This document shows, piece by piece, positions 32,554 to 41,829 of a stretch of DNA of 64,000 nucleotides. Origin of the DNA: an uncultured Clostridia bacterium (GTDB taxonomy: Bacteria > Bacillota > Clostridia > Oscillospirales > Acutalibacteraceae); contig CAMEBF010000001.1 of assembly GCA_945912145.1 (NCBI GenBank), positions 1 through 64,000 on the forward strand, given 5' to 3'. The notes under the pieces were generated by a model. It was not told the origin of the DNA. It was given only the letters and a program-made list of their open reading frames with translations, and did no database searches. The stretch's first letter is position 1; each line of letters opens with the position of its first letter. The position numbers were made by a program, and so were the translations under genes.

Positions 32554-33771
32554 ATGAAACTCAGAAAGATTCTCGCCGTTGTACTGGCTCTTGCCATGGT
32601 ATTCGCATTCGCAGCGTGCACCAAGAGCGATAACGGCGGCAAGGAAGACGCTTCAGGTGAAGCGAACAGCAACACTGCAGCTCTTTCCTTTGCAAACGAA
32701 GGCACGATCAAAATCGGCAGCATCGGCCCTCTTACCGGTGACGCCGCGCAGTACGGCAACGCTGTTAAACTCGGCGCTGAGCTTGCCGTAAAGGAAATCA
32801 ATGCTGCCGGCGGTATCAACGGCTACGAAGTTGAATTCCGTATGGAAGACGATGTCAACGACGCTGAGAAATCCGTTACGGCTTACGGCACGCTGAAAGA
32901 CTGGGGTATGCAGATGCTCATGGGTACGGTTACGTCCACACCCTGTAAGGCTGTCTCCACCGAGGCTGAAGCGGACAATATGTTCCTTCTGACTCCCTCC
33001 GGTTCTTCTGTCGACTGCATCCAGCCCGACGTCGCATTCAGAGTTTGTTTCTCCGACCCCAACCAGGGTATCGTTGCCGCAAACTACATTGTTGACAATG
33101 CTCTTGCAACGAAAGTTGCGGTCATCTTCAACAGCTCCGACACATATTCAACCGGCATTAAGGACACATTTGTAGCCGAAGCCGCAACGAAGGGTCTTGA
33201 AGTTGTTGCTCAGGAAGCGTTTACCAACGACAACGCGACTGACTTCAGCGCACAGATCACCAACATCAAAGCGTCCGGCGCAGAGCTCGTCTTTATGCCC
33301 ATCTACTACACGCCCGCTTCTCTTATCATGAAGCAGGCCAAGGACGCAGGCTTCGCTCCCACGTATCTCGGCAGCGACGGTATAGACGGTATCCTCGGCA
33401 TGGATAACATCGACACTTCTCTCGTTGAAGGTCTGATGTATCTGACTCCGTTCCTGGAGAGCTCGACGGACGAAGTTACCGCGAGATTCGTAACCGGCTT
33501 CAAGTCCACCTATCCCGATCAGACTCAGTACCTCAATCAGTTTGCCGCCGACGCATACGATGCCATCTATGCGATCAAGGCTGCTGCTGAAAAAGGCAAC
33601 GTTACGGCTGATATGGAAATCTCCGCAGTCGGCGACGCTATGAAAGCCGCTATGGTTGAGATTTCTGTTGACGGTGTTACCGGTTCCGGTATCACATGGT
33701 CCGCAGAGGGTGAGCCCACCAAGACTCCCCGTGTTGCGAAAATCGTAAACGGCAAAACGGAAGCTGCCTGA
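32554..33771 (+). CDS. livJ: Branched-chain amino acid ABC transporter, substrate-binding lipoprotein
   Basis: The 405-residue protein has a lipoprotein signal ending in AFAAC near residue 21, then a periplasmic-binding-protein type I fold with IKIGSIGPLTGDAAQYGNA near 50-68, the classic Liv start. It captures branched-chain amino acids (or related amides) outside the membrane and feeds LivHMGF. The start at 32554 has a GGAGG site; the longer frame crosses the promoter. A strong hairpin after the gene probably lowers expression of the downstream membrane genes. Confidence 0.95.
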   Translation: MKLRKILAVVLALAMVFAFAACTKSDNGGKEDASGEANSNTAALSFANEGTIKIGSIGPLTGDAAQYGNAVKLGAELAVKEINAAGGINGYEVEFRMEDDVNDAEKSVTAYGTLKDWGMQMLMGTVTSTPCKAVSTEAEADNMFLLTPSGSSVDCIQPDVAFRVCFSDPNQGIVAANYIVDNALATKVAVIFNSSDTYSTGIKDTFVAEAATKGLEVVAQEAFTNDNATDFSAQITNIKASGAELVFMPIYYTPASLIMKQAKDAGFAPTYLGSDGIDGILGMDNIDTSLVEGLMYLTPFLESSTDEVTARFVTGFKSTYPDQTQYLNQFAADAYDAIYAIKAAAEKGNVTADMEISAVGDAMKAAMVEISVDGVTGSGITWSAEGEPTKTPRVAKIVNGKTEAA

Positions 33772-33794
33772 TTTCAATCGTTTGACATGACAAA

Positions 33795-33825
33795 GGGGTA
33801 TGTCGCCATAAACGCGGCATACCCA
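33795..33825 (+). terminator. Attenuating hairpin between livJ and livH
   Basis: GGGTATG pairs with CATACCC, extended by GCs inside. It lies 24 bases after livJ and should act as a partial terminator or stabiliser, which raises livJ above livH. The rest of the gap to livH shows nothing clear. Confidence 0.6.
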
Positions 33826-33982
33826 TCTTTGAGATTATAGCCATTTTTATCGCAAGAGCTTTGAAACAAGATATTTGATGTCCGGTTTTTGCGCTTTTGG
33901 GACTTCTCGGGTATTTTGTTTCAGAGCTTTTGTACTGTTTGTATTTTTTATCAATTACCCATGTTAAGGAGTGGGATTTTTT

Positions 33983-34864
33983 ATGAAATTTCTTTCACAG
34001 CTGATTTCCGGTATCAGCCTGGGCAGTATCTATTCGTTGATTGCGCTCGGCTATACCATGGTTTACGGAATCGCAAAGATGCTGAACTTCGCGCACGGCG
34101 ACGTTATCATGATCGGCGCGTTTGTGGTCTATACCGCCTGTGTGACGGCAGGGCTTCCCGCCGTTGTCGGCGTGCTGATTGCCATCGTCTTCTGCACGTT
34201 GCTCGGTGTTACGATTGAGCGCTTTGCCTATAAGCCGCTGCGTCAGGCGACTTCTCTTGCGGTTCTGATTACGGCAATCGGCGTGAGTTATTTGCTTCAG
34301 AATCTTGCGCTGCTCATCTTCGGTTCCGATACGAAGCAGTTTTCCTCCGTGGTTTCTCTTTCCGCGGTGACGCTGGCCGACGGTCAGCTTACCATCTCCG
34401 GCGAGACGATTGTGACGATTATCGTTTCCGTGATCATCATGGTTTCGCTCTATCTCTTCGTCAATAAGACGAAGCCCGGAAAAGCCATGCAGGCCGTTTC
34501 GGAGGATAAAGGCGCTGCGCAGCTGATGGGTATCAACGTCAACGGCACGATTGCGCTGACCTTCGCCATCGGTTCCGGTCTTGCCGCGATTGCCGGCGCG
34601 CTGCTTTGCTCCGCCTATCCCGCGCTGAGCCCCTATACCGGTGCGATGCCCGGTATCAAGGCGTTTGTCGCCGCAGTTTTCGGCGGTATCGGTTCGATTC
34701 CCGGTGCCATGATCGGCGGTATTGTGCTGGGCATCATCGAAAACCTGAGTAAGGGCTACATCTCCTCGCAGCTTTCTGACGCCATTGTCTTTGCTGTTCT
34801 GATTATTGTATTGCTTGTGAAGCCGACCGGCATCATGGGTAAGAAGATCAACGAGAAAGTTTGA
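33983..34864 (+). CDS. livH: Branched-chain amino acid ABC transporter permease
   Basis: The 293-residue protein has about eight membrane helices and the LivH signature AHGDVIMIGA and GIGSIPGAM. It forms half of the membrane channel with LivM. The ATG at 33983 follows AAGGAGTGG; a GTG four codons earlier is inside that site. It overlaps or nearly abuts livM. Confidence 0.95.
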   Translation: MKFLSQLISGISLGSIYSLIALGYTMVYGIAKMLNFAHGDVIMIGAFVVYTACVTAGLPAVVGVLIAIVFCTLLGVTIERFAYKPLRQATSLAVLITAIGVSYLLQNLALLIFGSDTKQFSSVVSLSAVTLADGQLTISGETIVTIIVSVIIMVSLYLFVNKTKPGKAMQAVSEDKGAAQLMGINVNGTIALTFAIGSGLAAIAGALLCSAYPALSPYTGAMPGIKAFVAAVFGGIGSIPGAMIGGIVLGIIENLSKGYISSQLSDAIVFAVLIIVLLVKPTGIMGKKINEKV

Positions 34865-34875
34865 GGTGCGCAGTT

Positions 34876-35973
34876 ATGGATAGAAAGAATAATTCTCCTC
34901 TTGAAAAAAAATCGTCTTCTCTGCGCCCGACCACAAAGAAAAATCTTATCACTTACGCGATGGTTATCTTTTTCTTTGTGCTGTTTCAGACGCTTTCTGC
35001 AACCGGCAACCTCAAGCACGCCCATAAGGCTCTGCTTGTTCCGGTCTGCACGAGTATCATCATGGCGATATCGCTCAACCTCGTTGTTGGTGTTCTTGGT
35101 GAGTTGAGCCTCGGTCATGCCGGTTTTATGTGTATCGGAGCCTTCTGCGGCTCTTTCTTCTCCGTTTTGATGAAGGATGTGATCACGACGACATGGATTC
35201 GCCTGACGCTTGCCTTTATCGTGGCCGCTGTTGCCGCGGCGGTTGCCGGTATTCTGATTGGTATCCCGGTTCTGCGTCTGAAGGGCGACTATCTGGCGAT
35301 TGTTACTTTAGCATTCGGAGAGATTATCAAAACAGTTGTGAATACACTTTATATCGGCAAGGATGCCAATGGCTTCCATATCGCGATGAGTACGGCGAAT
35401 CTCGGTCTCGAGCCGGACGGCAAGATCATCCTGAACGGTCCGCAGGGAATCTCGGGAACACCGAAAAATTCCACGTTTGTCATCGGTTTTATCCTCGTGA
35501 TGATCACGCTCTTCATTGTAACGAATCTCATGGATTCGAGAACCGGCCGCGCGATCATGTCCATTCGTGACAACCGTATCGCCGCCGAGTCCGTCGGTAT
35601 TGATATTACTAAATATAAACTTCTCGTGTTTACGATTTCCGCCGCAATTGCAGGCTGTGCCGGCGTTCTGTATTCTCATAACCTGTCTTCTCTGACGGCG
35701 ACGACGAACAACTTCGGTTACAATATGTCGATTATGATTCTCGTTTACGTCGTGCTCGGCGGATTGGGTAACATCAGAGGCTCGATCATTGCGGCAACCG
35801 TTCTTTATGCACTACCGGAGCTTTTGCGCGGACTCAAGGATTACCGTATGCTGATTTATGCCATCATTCTGATTGTGATGATGATCGTCAACAACGGTTC
35901 GTACTTTGTACAGCTTCGCGAGAGACTTTCGATCAAGCTCAAATCCGGGAAAAACAAGAAAGAGGTGGCGTAA
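34876..35973 (+). CDS. livM: Branched-chain amino acid ABC transporter permease
   Basis: The 365-residue protein has a basic N-terminal tail, about nine membrane helices and the LivM core GELSLGHAGFMCIGAF and LGGLGNIRGSII. It pairs with LivH. The ATG at 34876 follows GAGGTG. It lies 11 bases after livH and one base before livG. Confidence 0.95.
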   Translation: MDRKNNSPLEKKSSSLRPTTKKNLITYAMVIFFFVLFQTLSATGNLKHAHKALLVPVCTSIIMAISLNLVVGVLGELSLGHAGFMCIGAFCGSFFSVLMKDVITTTWIRLTLAFIVAAVAAAVAGILIGIPVLRLKGDYLAIVTLAFGEIIKTVVNTLYIGKDANGFHIAMSTANLGLEPDGKIILNGPQGISGTPKNSTFVIGFILVMITLFIVTNLMDSRTGRAIMSIRDNRIAAESVGIDITKYKLLVFTISAAIAGCAGVLYSHNLSSLTATTNNFGYNMSIMILVYVVLGGLGNIRGSIIAATVLYALPELLRGLKDYRMLIYAIILIVMMIVNNGSYFVQLRERLSIKLKSGKNKKEVA

Positions 35974-36732
35974 ATGGCATTGCTTGAGGTTAAAAACTTA
36001 GGTATTACTTTCGGCGGCCTTCACGCTGTTGATAATTTTAATCTCACCTTGGAAAAAGGCGATCTATACGGTCTGATCGGTCCGAACGGCGCCGGTAAAA
36101 CCACGGTGTTCAATCTGCTGACCGGCGTTTATAAGCCCACTACCGGCACCTTTTATCTGGACGGACATGAGCTCAAGGGCAAAAAGCCCGCAGAGATCAA
36201 TAAAGCGGGCATCGCGCGGACGTTCCAGAATATCCGTCTGTTCAAGAATCTTTCCGTGCTCGACAACGTCAAAGTCGGTCTGCACAATGAGATGAAATAT
36301 TCCACCTTTGAGGGAATTTTCCGTCTGCCGCGTTATTTCTCCACCGAGAAAAAAATGAACGCCAGAGCAATGGAACTGCTCGACGTTTTCGATCTCTCTG
36401 AAAATGCCGATACACTCGCTTCCAATCTGCCTTACGGTAAACAGCGTAAGCTTGAAATTGCGCGAGCTATCGCGACACAGCCGAAGCTTCTGCTCCTCGA
36501 CGAGCCGGCAGCCGGCATGAACCCGAACGAGACGAAAGAGCTGATGGAGACGATTCATTTCGTCCGCGATAATTTTGAGTTAACGGTGCTTGTCATCGAA
36601 CATGATATGAACCTCGTTGCCGGTATTTGCGAGCAGATCACCGTCCTGAATTTCGGCACGGAGCTGGCAAAGGGCAAAACGGAGGACGTTTTGAAAAATC
36701 CCGAAGTTATCAAAGCATATTTGGGTGAATAA
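35974..36732 (+). CDS. livG: Branched-chain amino acid ABC transporter ATPase
   Basis: The 252-residue ATPase has Walker A GPNGAGKTT (37-45), the LivG-type ARTFQNIRLF stretch, Walker B LLLLDEPAAG near 170 and HDMNL for the H loop. The signature motif reads LPYGKQRKLEIARA, as usual in LivG. It powers the LivHM channel from the cytoplasm. Confidence 0.96.
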   Translation: MALLEVKNLGITFGGLHAVDNFNLTLEKGDLYGLIGPNGAGKTTVFNLLTGVYKPTTGTFYLDGHELKGKKPAEINKAGIARTFQNIRLFKNLSVLDNVKVGLHNEMKYSTFEGIFRLPRYFSTEKKMNARAMELLDVFDLSENADTLASNLPYGKQRKLEIARAIATQPKLLLLDEPAAGMNPNETKELMETIHFVRDNFELTVLVIEHDMNLVAGICEQITVLNFGTELAKGKTEDVLKNPEVIKAYLGE

Positions 36733-36744
36733 GGAGGGGTTTTT

Positions 36745-37455
36745 ATGGCAATGCTGGAAATTCGCGATCTGAATGTTTTTTTCGGCGTGATTCAGGCGAT
36801 CCGCGATGTTTCATTTGACGTTGATAAAGGCGAGGTTGTCGCACTCATCGGCGCAAACGGCGCAGGAAAAACGACAACGTTGCACACAATAACGGGGCTT
36901 CTTTCCGCAAAGAGCGGCTCGATTCATCTGGACGGAAAAGATATTACCAAAGTCCCGGCGCATAAAATTGTTTCCATGGGCATGGCGCACGTTCCCGAGG
37001 GACGCCGCGTGTTCGCGTCGCTTTCCGTTTATGACAACCTGAAAATGGGCGCGTATACCCGTAAGGATAAAAAAGAAATCAATGACTCGCTCGAGATGGT
37101 TTTCAGCGAGTTTCCGCGTCTGAAAGAACGCCGCAATCAGGTGGCAGGTACGCTTTCAGGCGGTGAACAGCAGATGCTTGCCATGGGACGCGCGCTGATG
37201 AGCAAGCCCAGAATCATTCTGATGGATGAGCCGTCGATGGGACTTTCGCCGCTGTACGTCAGCGAAATCTTTGAGATCATCAAACAGATCAAAAAAGAGG
37301 GGACGACGGTTCTTCTGGTTGAGCAGAATGCGAATATGGCGCTGTCTGTTGCCGACCGTGCGTACGTACTGGAAACCGGCAAGATCGTCATGGACGGCAA
37401 GGCGTCCGACCTGATGAACGACGAACGCGTTCGCAAGGCGTATCTCGGCGCGTAA
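36745..37455 (+). CDS. livF: Branched-chain amino acid ABC transporter ATPase
   Basis: The 236-residue ATPase has Walker A GANGAGKTT (38-46), the family segment HVPEGRRVF, LSGGEQQMLAMGRAL and Walker B IILMDEPSMGLSP. LivF is the second nucleotide-binding subunit of the complex. It ends the operon before a strong terminator. Confidence 0.96.
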   Translation: MAMLEIRDLNVFFGVIQAIRDVSFDVDKGEVVALIGANGAGKTTTLHTITGLLSAKSGSIHLDGKDITKVPAHKIVSMGMAHVPEGRRVFASLSVYDNLKMGAYTRKDKKEINDSLEMVFSEFPRLKERRNQVAGTLSGGEQQMLAMGRALMSKPRIILMDEPSMGLSPLYVSEIFEIIKQIKKEGTTVLLVEQNANMALSVADRAYVLETGKIVMDGKASDLMNDERVRKAYLGA

Positions 37456-37466
37456 TACTAAAAAGC

Positions 37467-37500
37467 AAAGCTGCATCGTTTTTCGGTGCAGCTTTTTTTT
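37467..37500 (+). terminator. Terminator after livF (first of two identical copies)
   Basis: AAGCTGCA pairs with TGCAGCTT around a loop rich in T, followed by eight T residues. Exactly the same 31 bases recur at 37697-37727 on the other side of repeat A3. Confidence 0.88.
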
Positions 37501-37514
37501 GTAGTAGGCAATCA

Positions 37515-37680
37515 CAGGGAACCCCCGGCGAGGGTTCCCTACGGACAAACAGTCACACCGGACTGTTTGTCCTACCCTCCTGCGCTTTTTTCGGCAAGGG
37601 ATTTCGCGGTCTGCGGACCGCGACGATGGGCTTTGCCCCTCGACCCCACGAGCCTTTGTAAAGGCTCGACCGAAACTTTT
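37515..37680 (+). repeat. Repeat family A, copy A3
   Basis: This copy keeps all stems: GGGAACCC/GGGTTCCC, GGACAAACAGTC/GACTGTTTGTCC (37543-37554 with 37561-37572), GCGGTC/GACCGC and CGAGCCTTT/AAAGGCTCG. Positions 3-4 of the 12-bp stem differ from copy A1 but are complemented on the other arm. It sits between two identical copies of a 31-bp terminator. Confidence 0.92.
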
Positions 37681-37696
37681 ATGCGTGTATGTCAGA

Positions 37697-37728
37697 AAAG
37701 CTGCATCGTTTTTCGGTGCAGCTTTTTG
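37697..37728. terminator. Duplicate terminator between repeat A3 and pcrA
   Basis: The sequence is identical to the livF terminator over 31 bases and ends six bases from the pcrA stop. A runs and T runs on both sides let it serve pcrA on the minus strand. Confidence 0.8.
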
Positions 37729-37733
37729 TGTGA

Positions 37734-40139
37734 TTAAATTTTGGTAAGCGGCGCGACTTTCGCCATAAGTTTTTTCGTCCCCACGGAGTCAAACGCGATT
37801 TCGAGCAGCATATCGTTGCCCATTTTTTCGGCGGAAAGGATCATTCCTTCGCCGAATTTTTTATGTTTGACGCGTTCACCGGGTTTGTAGTTTACTGTAG
37901 GTTTCGATGCGGAATTGGATGCCGAAGAAAAGCTTGCGCTGTAGGTCGGTTTTTGCATCGCAGGCTGTCTACTGCCGGAATAGGAACTCTTTTCGTGCGG
38001 CGTATAAGAGGATTGATAGCCGTAGCCGCCGGAAAAAGCCGGTCGTTCGGGCTTCTCCACCTGCGTCAGCTCAGACGGGATCTCGGAGAGGAAGCCTGAT
38101 GGCGGATTGTAGGAGGTCTGACCGAGCATCATGCGCGTTTTCGCGTTGGTCAGAATGAGTTTTTCTTTCGCTCTTGTGATACCGACATAGGCCAGGCGGC
38201 GTTCCTCTTCCATATCGGCATTGGACATCATCGACTGCATCCCCGGGAATATGCCGTTTTCCATGCCGGGAATATAAACAACGGGGAATTCCAGTCCCTT
38301 TGCCGAATGAAGCGTCATCAGCACGACTGCGTCGTTGTCGGCGTTGTAATTGTCGATATCGGACATCAGCGCGACGTCTTCGAGGAACGAATCAAGCGTC
38401 GGATTTTCGGGGTTTTCCTCCACATAACGCTGGATGTTGGATTCCAGTTCGTTGATGTTGGCAAGCCTGTCCGTAAACGTGTCTTTATCCTGCGCCAAGA
38501 ACTCAACATAATTGATTTTTTGCAGCAGCAGCTCGAACAGCTCCGTCGGCGACAGAACGTTTTTTTGCTCGATCAGGGAATCCATCATCATGGTAAATTC
38601 GTTCAGCTTTGTCTGTGCGCGGGACAGAACAGGGTAGTCCGATACGTGACTGATGATTTCATACAGGCTGACGCCGAGCGCGTCTGCGATTTTGGCGGCG
38701 TTGTTGACGGTGCTTTCGCCGATGCCGCGCTTCGGTTCGTTGATGATGCGGCGAAGACGGACGGTGTCGTTCGGATTGCAGATCACGGTGAGGTACGCGA
38801 CGATGTCCTTGACCTCTTTTCGTTCATAGAAGCGGTGTCCGCCGATGATGCGGTAGGGGATCGCGGCACGCACCAGAGCGCGTTCAATGGTGCTCGACTG
38901 CGCATTCATGCGGTAGAGCACGGCATGATCCGACCATTTTCTGCCCTCAGAAGCGGAATCCATAATGCTCGAAGCGACGAACTGCCCTTCGCTGATGTCG
39001 TCTGAAAGTGTTTTGATGAGAATTTTATCGCCTGTCCCGTTGTTTGTCCAGAGCATTTTGCCCTTGCGTTCGGAGTTGTTGGCGATGACGGCGTTTGCCG
39101 CGTCCAGAATATTCTGCGTCGAGCGGTAGTTCTGTTCAAGCCGTATCGTTTTGGCGTTTTCGTATTGATACTCAAATTTGAGAATGTTTTCGATCGTTGC
39201 GCCGCGGAATTTGTAAATACTCTGATCGTCGTCGCCTACGACGCAGAGATTGCGGTAGCCGCCGGCGAGCAGGGACGTCAGTTTATACTGGGCATGGTTG
39301 GTGTCCTGATACTCGTCCACCATAACGTATTTGAATTTATGCTGATAATACTCGCGCACTTCCCTTTGCTCGGAAAGCAACTTGACGGTGTTGACGATAA
39401 TGTCGTCAAAGTCCATTGCATCGGCGTTTTTCAGGAGCTCCTGATATTTTTCGTAGGCTCGTCCGATCACGGTTCTGCGCGGATCTCCCTCATGCTCCGC
39501 TAAGTAGGCGGCAGGCGAGAGCATCGCGTCCTTGGCGCGGCTGATTTCACCGAGAATGCTCTTGGCGGGTATGTATTTGTCGTCGAAATTCAGAAGCCTC
39601 TGACATTCCTTGATGACGCGCTTGGAGTCATCCGTGTCGTAGATCGTGAAATGCGAAGAATAGCCGAGCCGTTCGCCGTCACGGCGCAGAATACGGACAC
39701 AGCAGGAATGGAACGTGCTCGCCCAGATGCTGTTGCCGTCCTCTTCGCCGAGCATTCTGACAAGACGCTCTTTCAGCTCGTTTGCGGCCTTATTGGTAAA
39801 GGTGATCGCGAGAATTTCCCAGGGCTTCGGTGCGTCGTAAGAAAGGAGCTGATACGCCTGAAAGGCGAGACTGTCGTCGCCGTTTGCATATCGCTGTAAA
39901 AGCTCGCAGTCGTCCTGCGTCAGAGGAAAGCGGAAGTCTTCGCGTCCGTAGGCGTCGCCGTAGCGGATCAGATACGCGATGCGGTTGACGAGCACCGTGG
40001 TCTTGCCGCTGCCGGCGCCGGCCAGAATCAGCAGGGGGCCTTTCACACTTGTGACCGCTTCAAACTGTTTCTCGTTCATGCGGCCGAATTGTTTTTTGAT
40101 AAGGGAATCTCTTAAATTTTTTGCGTCCGTTGCGTTCAT
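37734..40139 (-). CDS. pcrA: ATP-dependent DNA helicase PcrA/UvrD
   Basis: The 801-residue protein is a superfamily 1A helicase: Walker A AGAGSGKTTVL near 37-47, TFTNKAANELKER, DEYQDTNHAQ, GDDDQSIYKFRG, EQNYRS and VTLHSAKGLEF-like motifs. Its C-terminus has the Tudor-like domain of PcrA (VKHKKFGEG, about 745-800). It unwinds DNA in replication, repair and transcription-coupled conflicts. It stands alone on the minus strand, with AAAAGGAAAAA before the ATG. Confidence 0.97.
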   Translation of the reverse strand: MNATDAKNLRDSLIKKQFGRMNEKQFEAVTSVKGPLLILAGAGSGKTTVLVNRIAYLIRYGDAYGREDFRFPLTQDDCELLQRYANGDDSLAFQAYQLLSYDAPKPWEILAITFTNKAANELKERLVRMLGEEDGNSIWASTFHSCCVRILRRDGERLGYSSHFTIYDTDDSKRVIKECQRLLNFDDKYIPAKSILGEISRAKDAMLSPAAYLAEHEGDPRRTVIGRAYEKYQELLKNADAMDFDDIIVNTVKLLSEQREVREYYQHKFKYVMVDEYQDTNHAQYKLTSLLAGGYRNLCVVGDDDQSIYKFRGATIENILKFEYQYENAKTIRLEQNYRSTQNILDAANAVIANNSERKGKMLWTNNGTGDKILIKTLSDDISEGQFVASSIMDSASEGRKWSDHAVLYRMNAQSSTIERALVRAAIPYRIIGGHRFYERKEVKDIVAYLTVICNPNDTVRLRRIINEPKRGIGESTVNNAAKIADALGVSLYEIISHVSDYPVLSRAQTKLNEFTMMMDSLIEQKNVLSPTELFELLLQKINYVEFLAQDKDTFTDRLANINELESNIQRYVEENPENPTLDSFLEDVALMSDIDNYNADNDAVVLMTLHSAKGLEFPVVYIPGMENGIFPGMQSMMSNADMEEERRLAYVGITRAKEKLILTNAKTRMMLGQTSYNPPSGFLSEIPSELTQVEKPERPAFSGGYGYQSSYTPHEKSSYSGSRQPAMQKPTYSASFSSASNSASKPTVNYKPGERVKHKKFGEGMILSAEKMGNDMLLEIAFDSVGTKKLMAKVAPLTKI

Positions 40140-40170
40140 AGTTTTTCCTTTTCAATTTATGTGAATTTTA

Positions 40171-40779
40171 TTATGAATTTTTGAGTAAAGTATACCGTGC
40201 GAAGTCTGAAAACCTACGGCAGCCGTCCATACATTCGCGAAGTCTTTCAAGCACGGCGTGCAGGGAGATCATCACCGCGTAGGGACGGTTTTGTTGTAAA
40301 ACCGTTTTGTATGCTTCGGAAAACGCCGTTTTGAAATTCTCAGCGAAAACCTGTTGTTTTTCAAAGAAAGTATGAAAATCCTTTCTTTTCGGAAAGTCTT
40401 CCAGACTTTTGATAAAGTTTCGGATATTTTCAATGCTCTCATAAAGAAAATCAGAAAGTGACGTCATTTCCCGGGAAAAACAGCACAAATTACTGTCGTA
40501 AGCGAACCGGAAAAGCTCCTGTGTTTTTTCGCAGAGCGTGACGAGACAGGACGCGAGCATCAGCATATCCTCTCTTTCCAGCGGCGTGAAATACTCTTTT
40601 TGCAGTCTTTCGGTGAGCTTTTGCAGCATCTCCCGGACATTTATATCTTCTGCGGGAGATGCAAGACCGCCGTTTTTCGTCAGCTCGGAAAACGCTTTCG
40701 CGTGAGCGGACGCAGACACGGCCATGCGCTCCATTTCCGAAAAATAATTATTTTTGTTCTTTTTCGGCAAAATCATCAC
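40171..40779 (-). CDS. DUF47 (PhoU-like) phosphate-transport accessory protein
   Basis: The 202-residue all-helical protein has the DUF47 start KKNKNNYFSEMERMA and a heptad-rich body typical of PhoU-like bundles. Genes of this family lie beside pit and are thought to regulate phosphate transport. It lies three bases after pit on the same transcript. No metal-binding motif is clear from sequence alone. Confidence 0.83.
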   Translation of the reverse strand: MMILPKKNKNNYFSEMERMAVSASAHAKAFSELTKNGGLASPAEDINVREMLQKLTERLQKEYFTPLEREDMLMLASCLVTLCEKTQELFRFAYDSNLCCFSREMTSLSDFLYESIENIRNFIKSLEDFPKRKDFHTFFEKQQVFAENFKTAFSEAYKTVLQQNRPYAVMISLHAVLERLRECMDGCRRFSDFARYTLLKNS

Positions 40780-40782
40780 CCG

Positions 40783-41823
40783 TTATCGCAAAAAAAGTAC
40801 GGTTATCAGATAGCCGAGAAAACCGCAGCCGGGGAAGGTGAGTGCCCAGGTCAGCAGCATCTCTTTCACGATTTTCCAGTCCACGCTTGACAGGCGTTTC
40901 GCAGCGCCGACGCCCATGATTGCGGTTGTTTTGGTGTGCGTCGTGCTGACGGGAAGCCCCGTGAGCGTCGCGATCAGAAGTGAAAGTGCGCCGGCAAAAT
41001 CCGCGCTGAAGCCCTGGTATTTTTGCAGTCTGACCATATCTATCCCCATGGATTTGATGATCCGCATACCGCCGACCGAGGTGCCGATCGCCATGACGGC
41101 GGAGCAGTAGACGATCAGCCAGACAGGCGGCGAGAACGTATCGGTCGAAGCGTCGCCGTTCGCAAGGGAAACCGCAAGCAGAAATACGCCGATGAATTTT
41201 TGTCCGTCCTGTGCGCCGTGCATAAATGCCATGAACGCTGCCGAAAAATTCTGTAAATGATGAAAAATGCGGTCGGTTTTCGTGCGGTCCGTGTTTTTGA
41301 TGCAGACGGAAACGAGCTTCGATGTGAATAAGCCGAGAAAAAAGCCCAAAAAAGTCGACAGCAGCAGCCCGAAAATGACTTTCGCCCATTCCGTTTTGCT
41401 GATACTGTCTGCATTTCTGCCCAAAGCCAGCGCAGCGCCGGAAAGGGACGCGACGAGCGCGTGGCTCTCGCTGGTCGGAATGCCGAAAAACCATGCCGCG
41501 ACCGCCCAGATCACAATGGAGAGCAACGCAGCATTCAGCGCAAGAGAAGCGGCTCCGGCGTCGTTCCCGAAGTCCGCGATATTGGTAATGGTCGCAATGA
41601 CCTTTCCGCCGAGCTTCGACATCACGAAGACACCGGCAAAATTCATCACGGCGGCCAGCGCGATGGCGCGGCGCGGTGTGATGGTTCTGGTCGAGATGCA
41701 GGTGGCGATGGCGGTCGGCGCATCTGTCCAGCCGTTTACGAGAATGACGCCGGTTATGATCAGAACGGAAAAGACAAGCGCGCCGTTTCCCGTAAACTGC
41801 GATAGTAATTCAGACAGATGCAA
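40783..41823 (-). CDS. pit: Inorganic phosphate transporter, Pit family
   Basis: The 346-residue membrane protein has about ten hydrophobic helices and the two Pit repeats NGWTDAPTAIATCISTRT and MAFMHGAQDGQKFIGV. It imports phosphate with a cation at low affinity. The gene order is DivIVA-like, pit, DUF47 on the minus strand with gaps of six and three bases, so they form one operon. Confidence 0.95.
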   Translation of the reverse strand: MHLSELLSQFTGNGALVFSVLIITGVILVNGWTDAPTAIATCISTRTITPRRAIALAAVMNFAGVFVMSKLGGKVIATITNIADFGNDAGAASLALNAALLSIVIWAVAAWFFGIPTSESHALVASLSGAALALGRNADSISKTEWAKVIFGLLLSTFLGFFLGLFTSKLVSVCIKNTDRTKTDRIFHHLQNFSAAFMAFMHGAQDGQKFIGVFLLAVSLANGDASTDTFSPPVWLIVYCSAVMAIGTSVGGMRIIKSMGIDMVRLQKYQGFSADFAGALSLLIATLTGLPVSTTHTKTTAIMGVGAAKRLSSVDWKIVKEMLLTWALTFPGCGFLGYLITVLFLR

Positions 41824-41829
41824 ACATCA

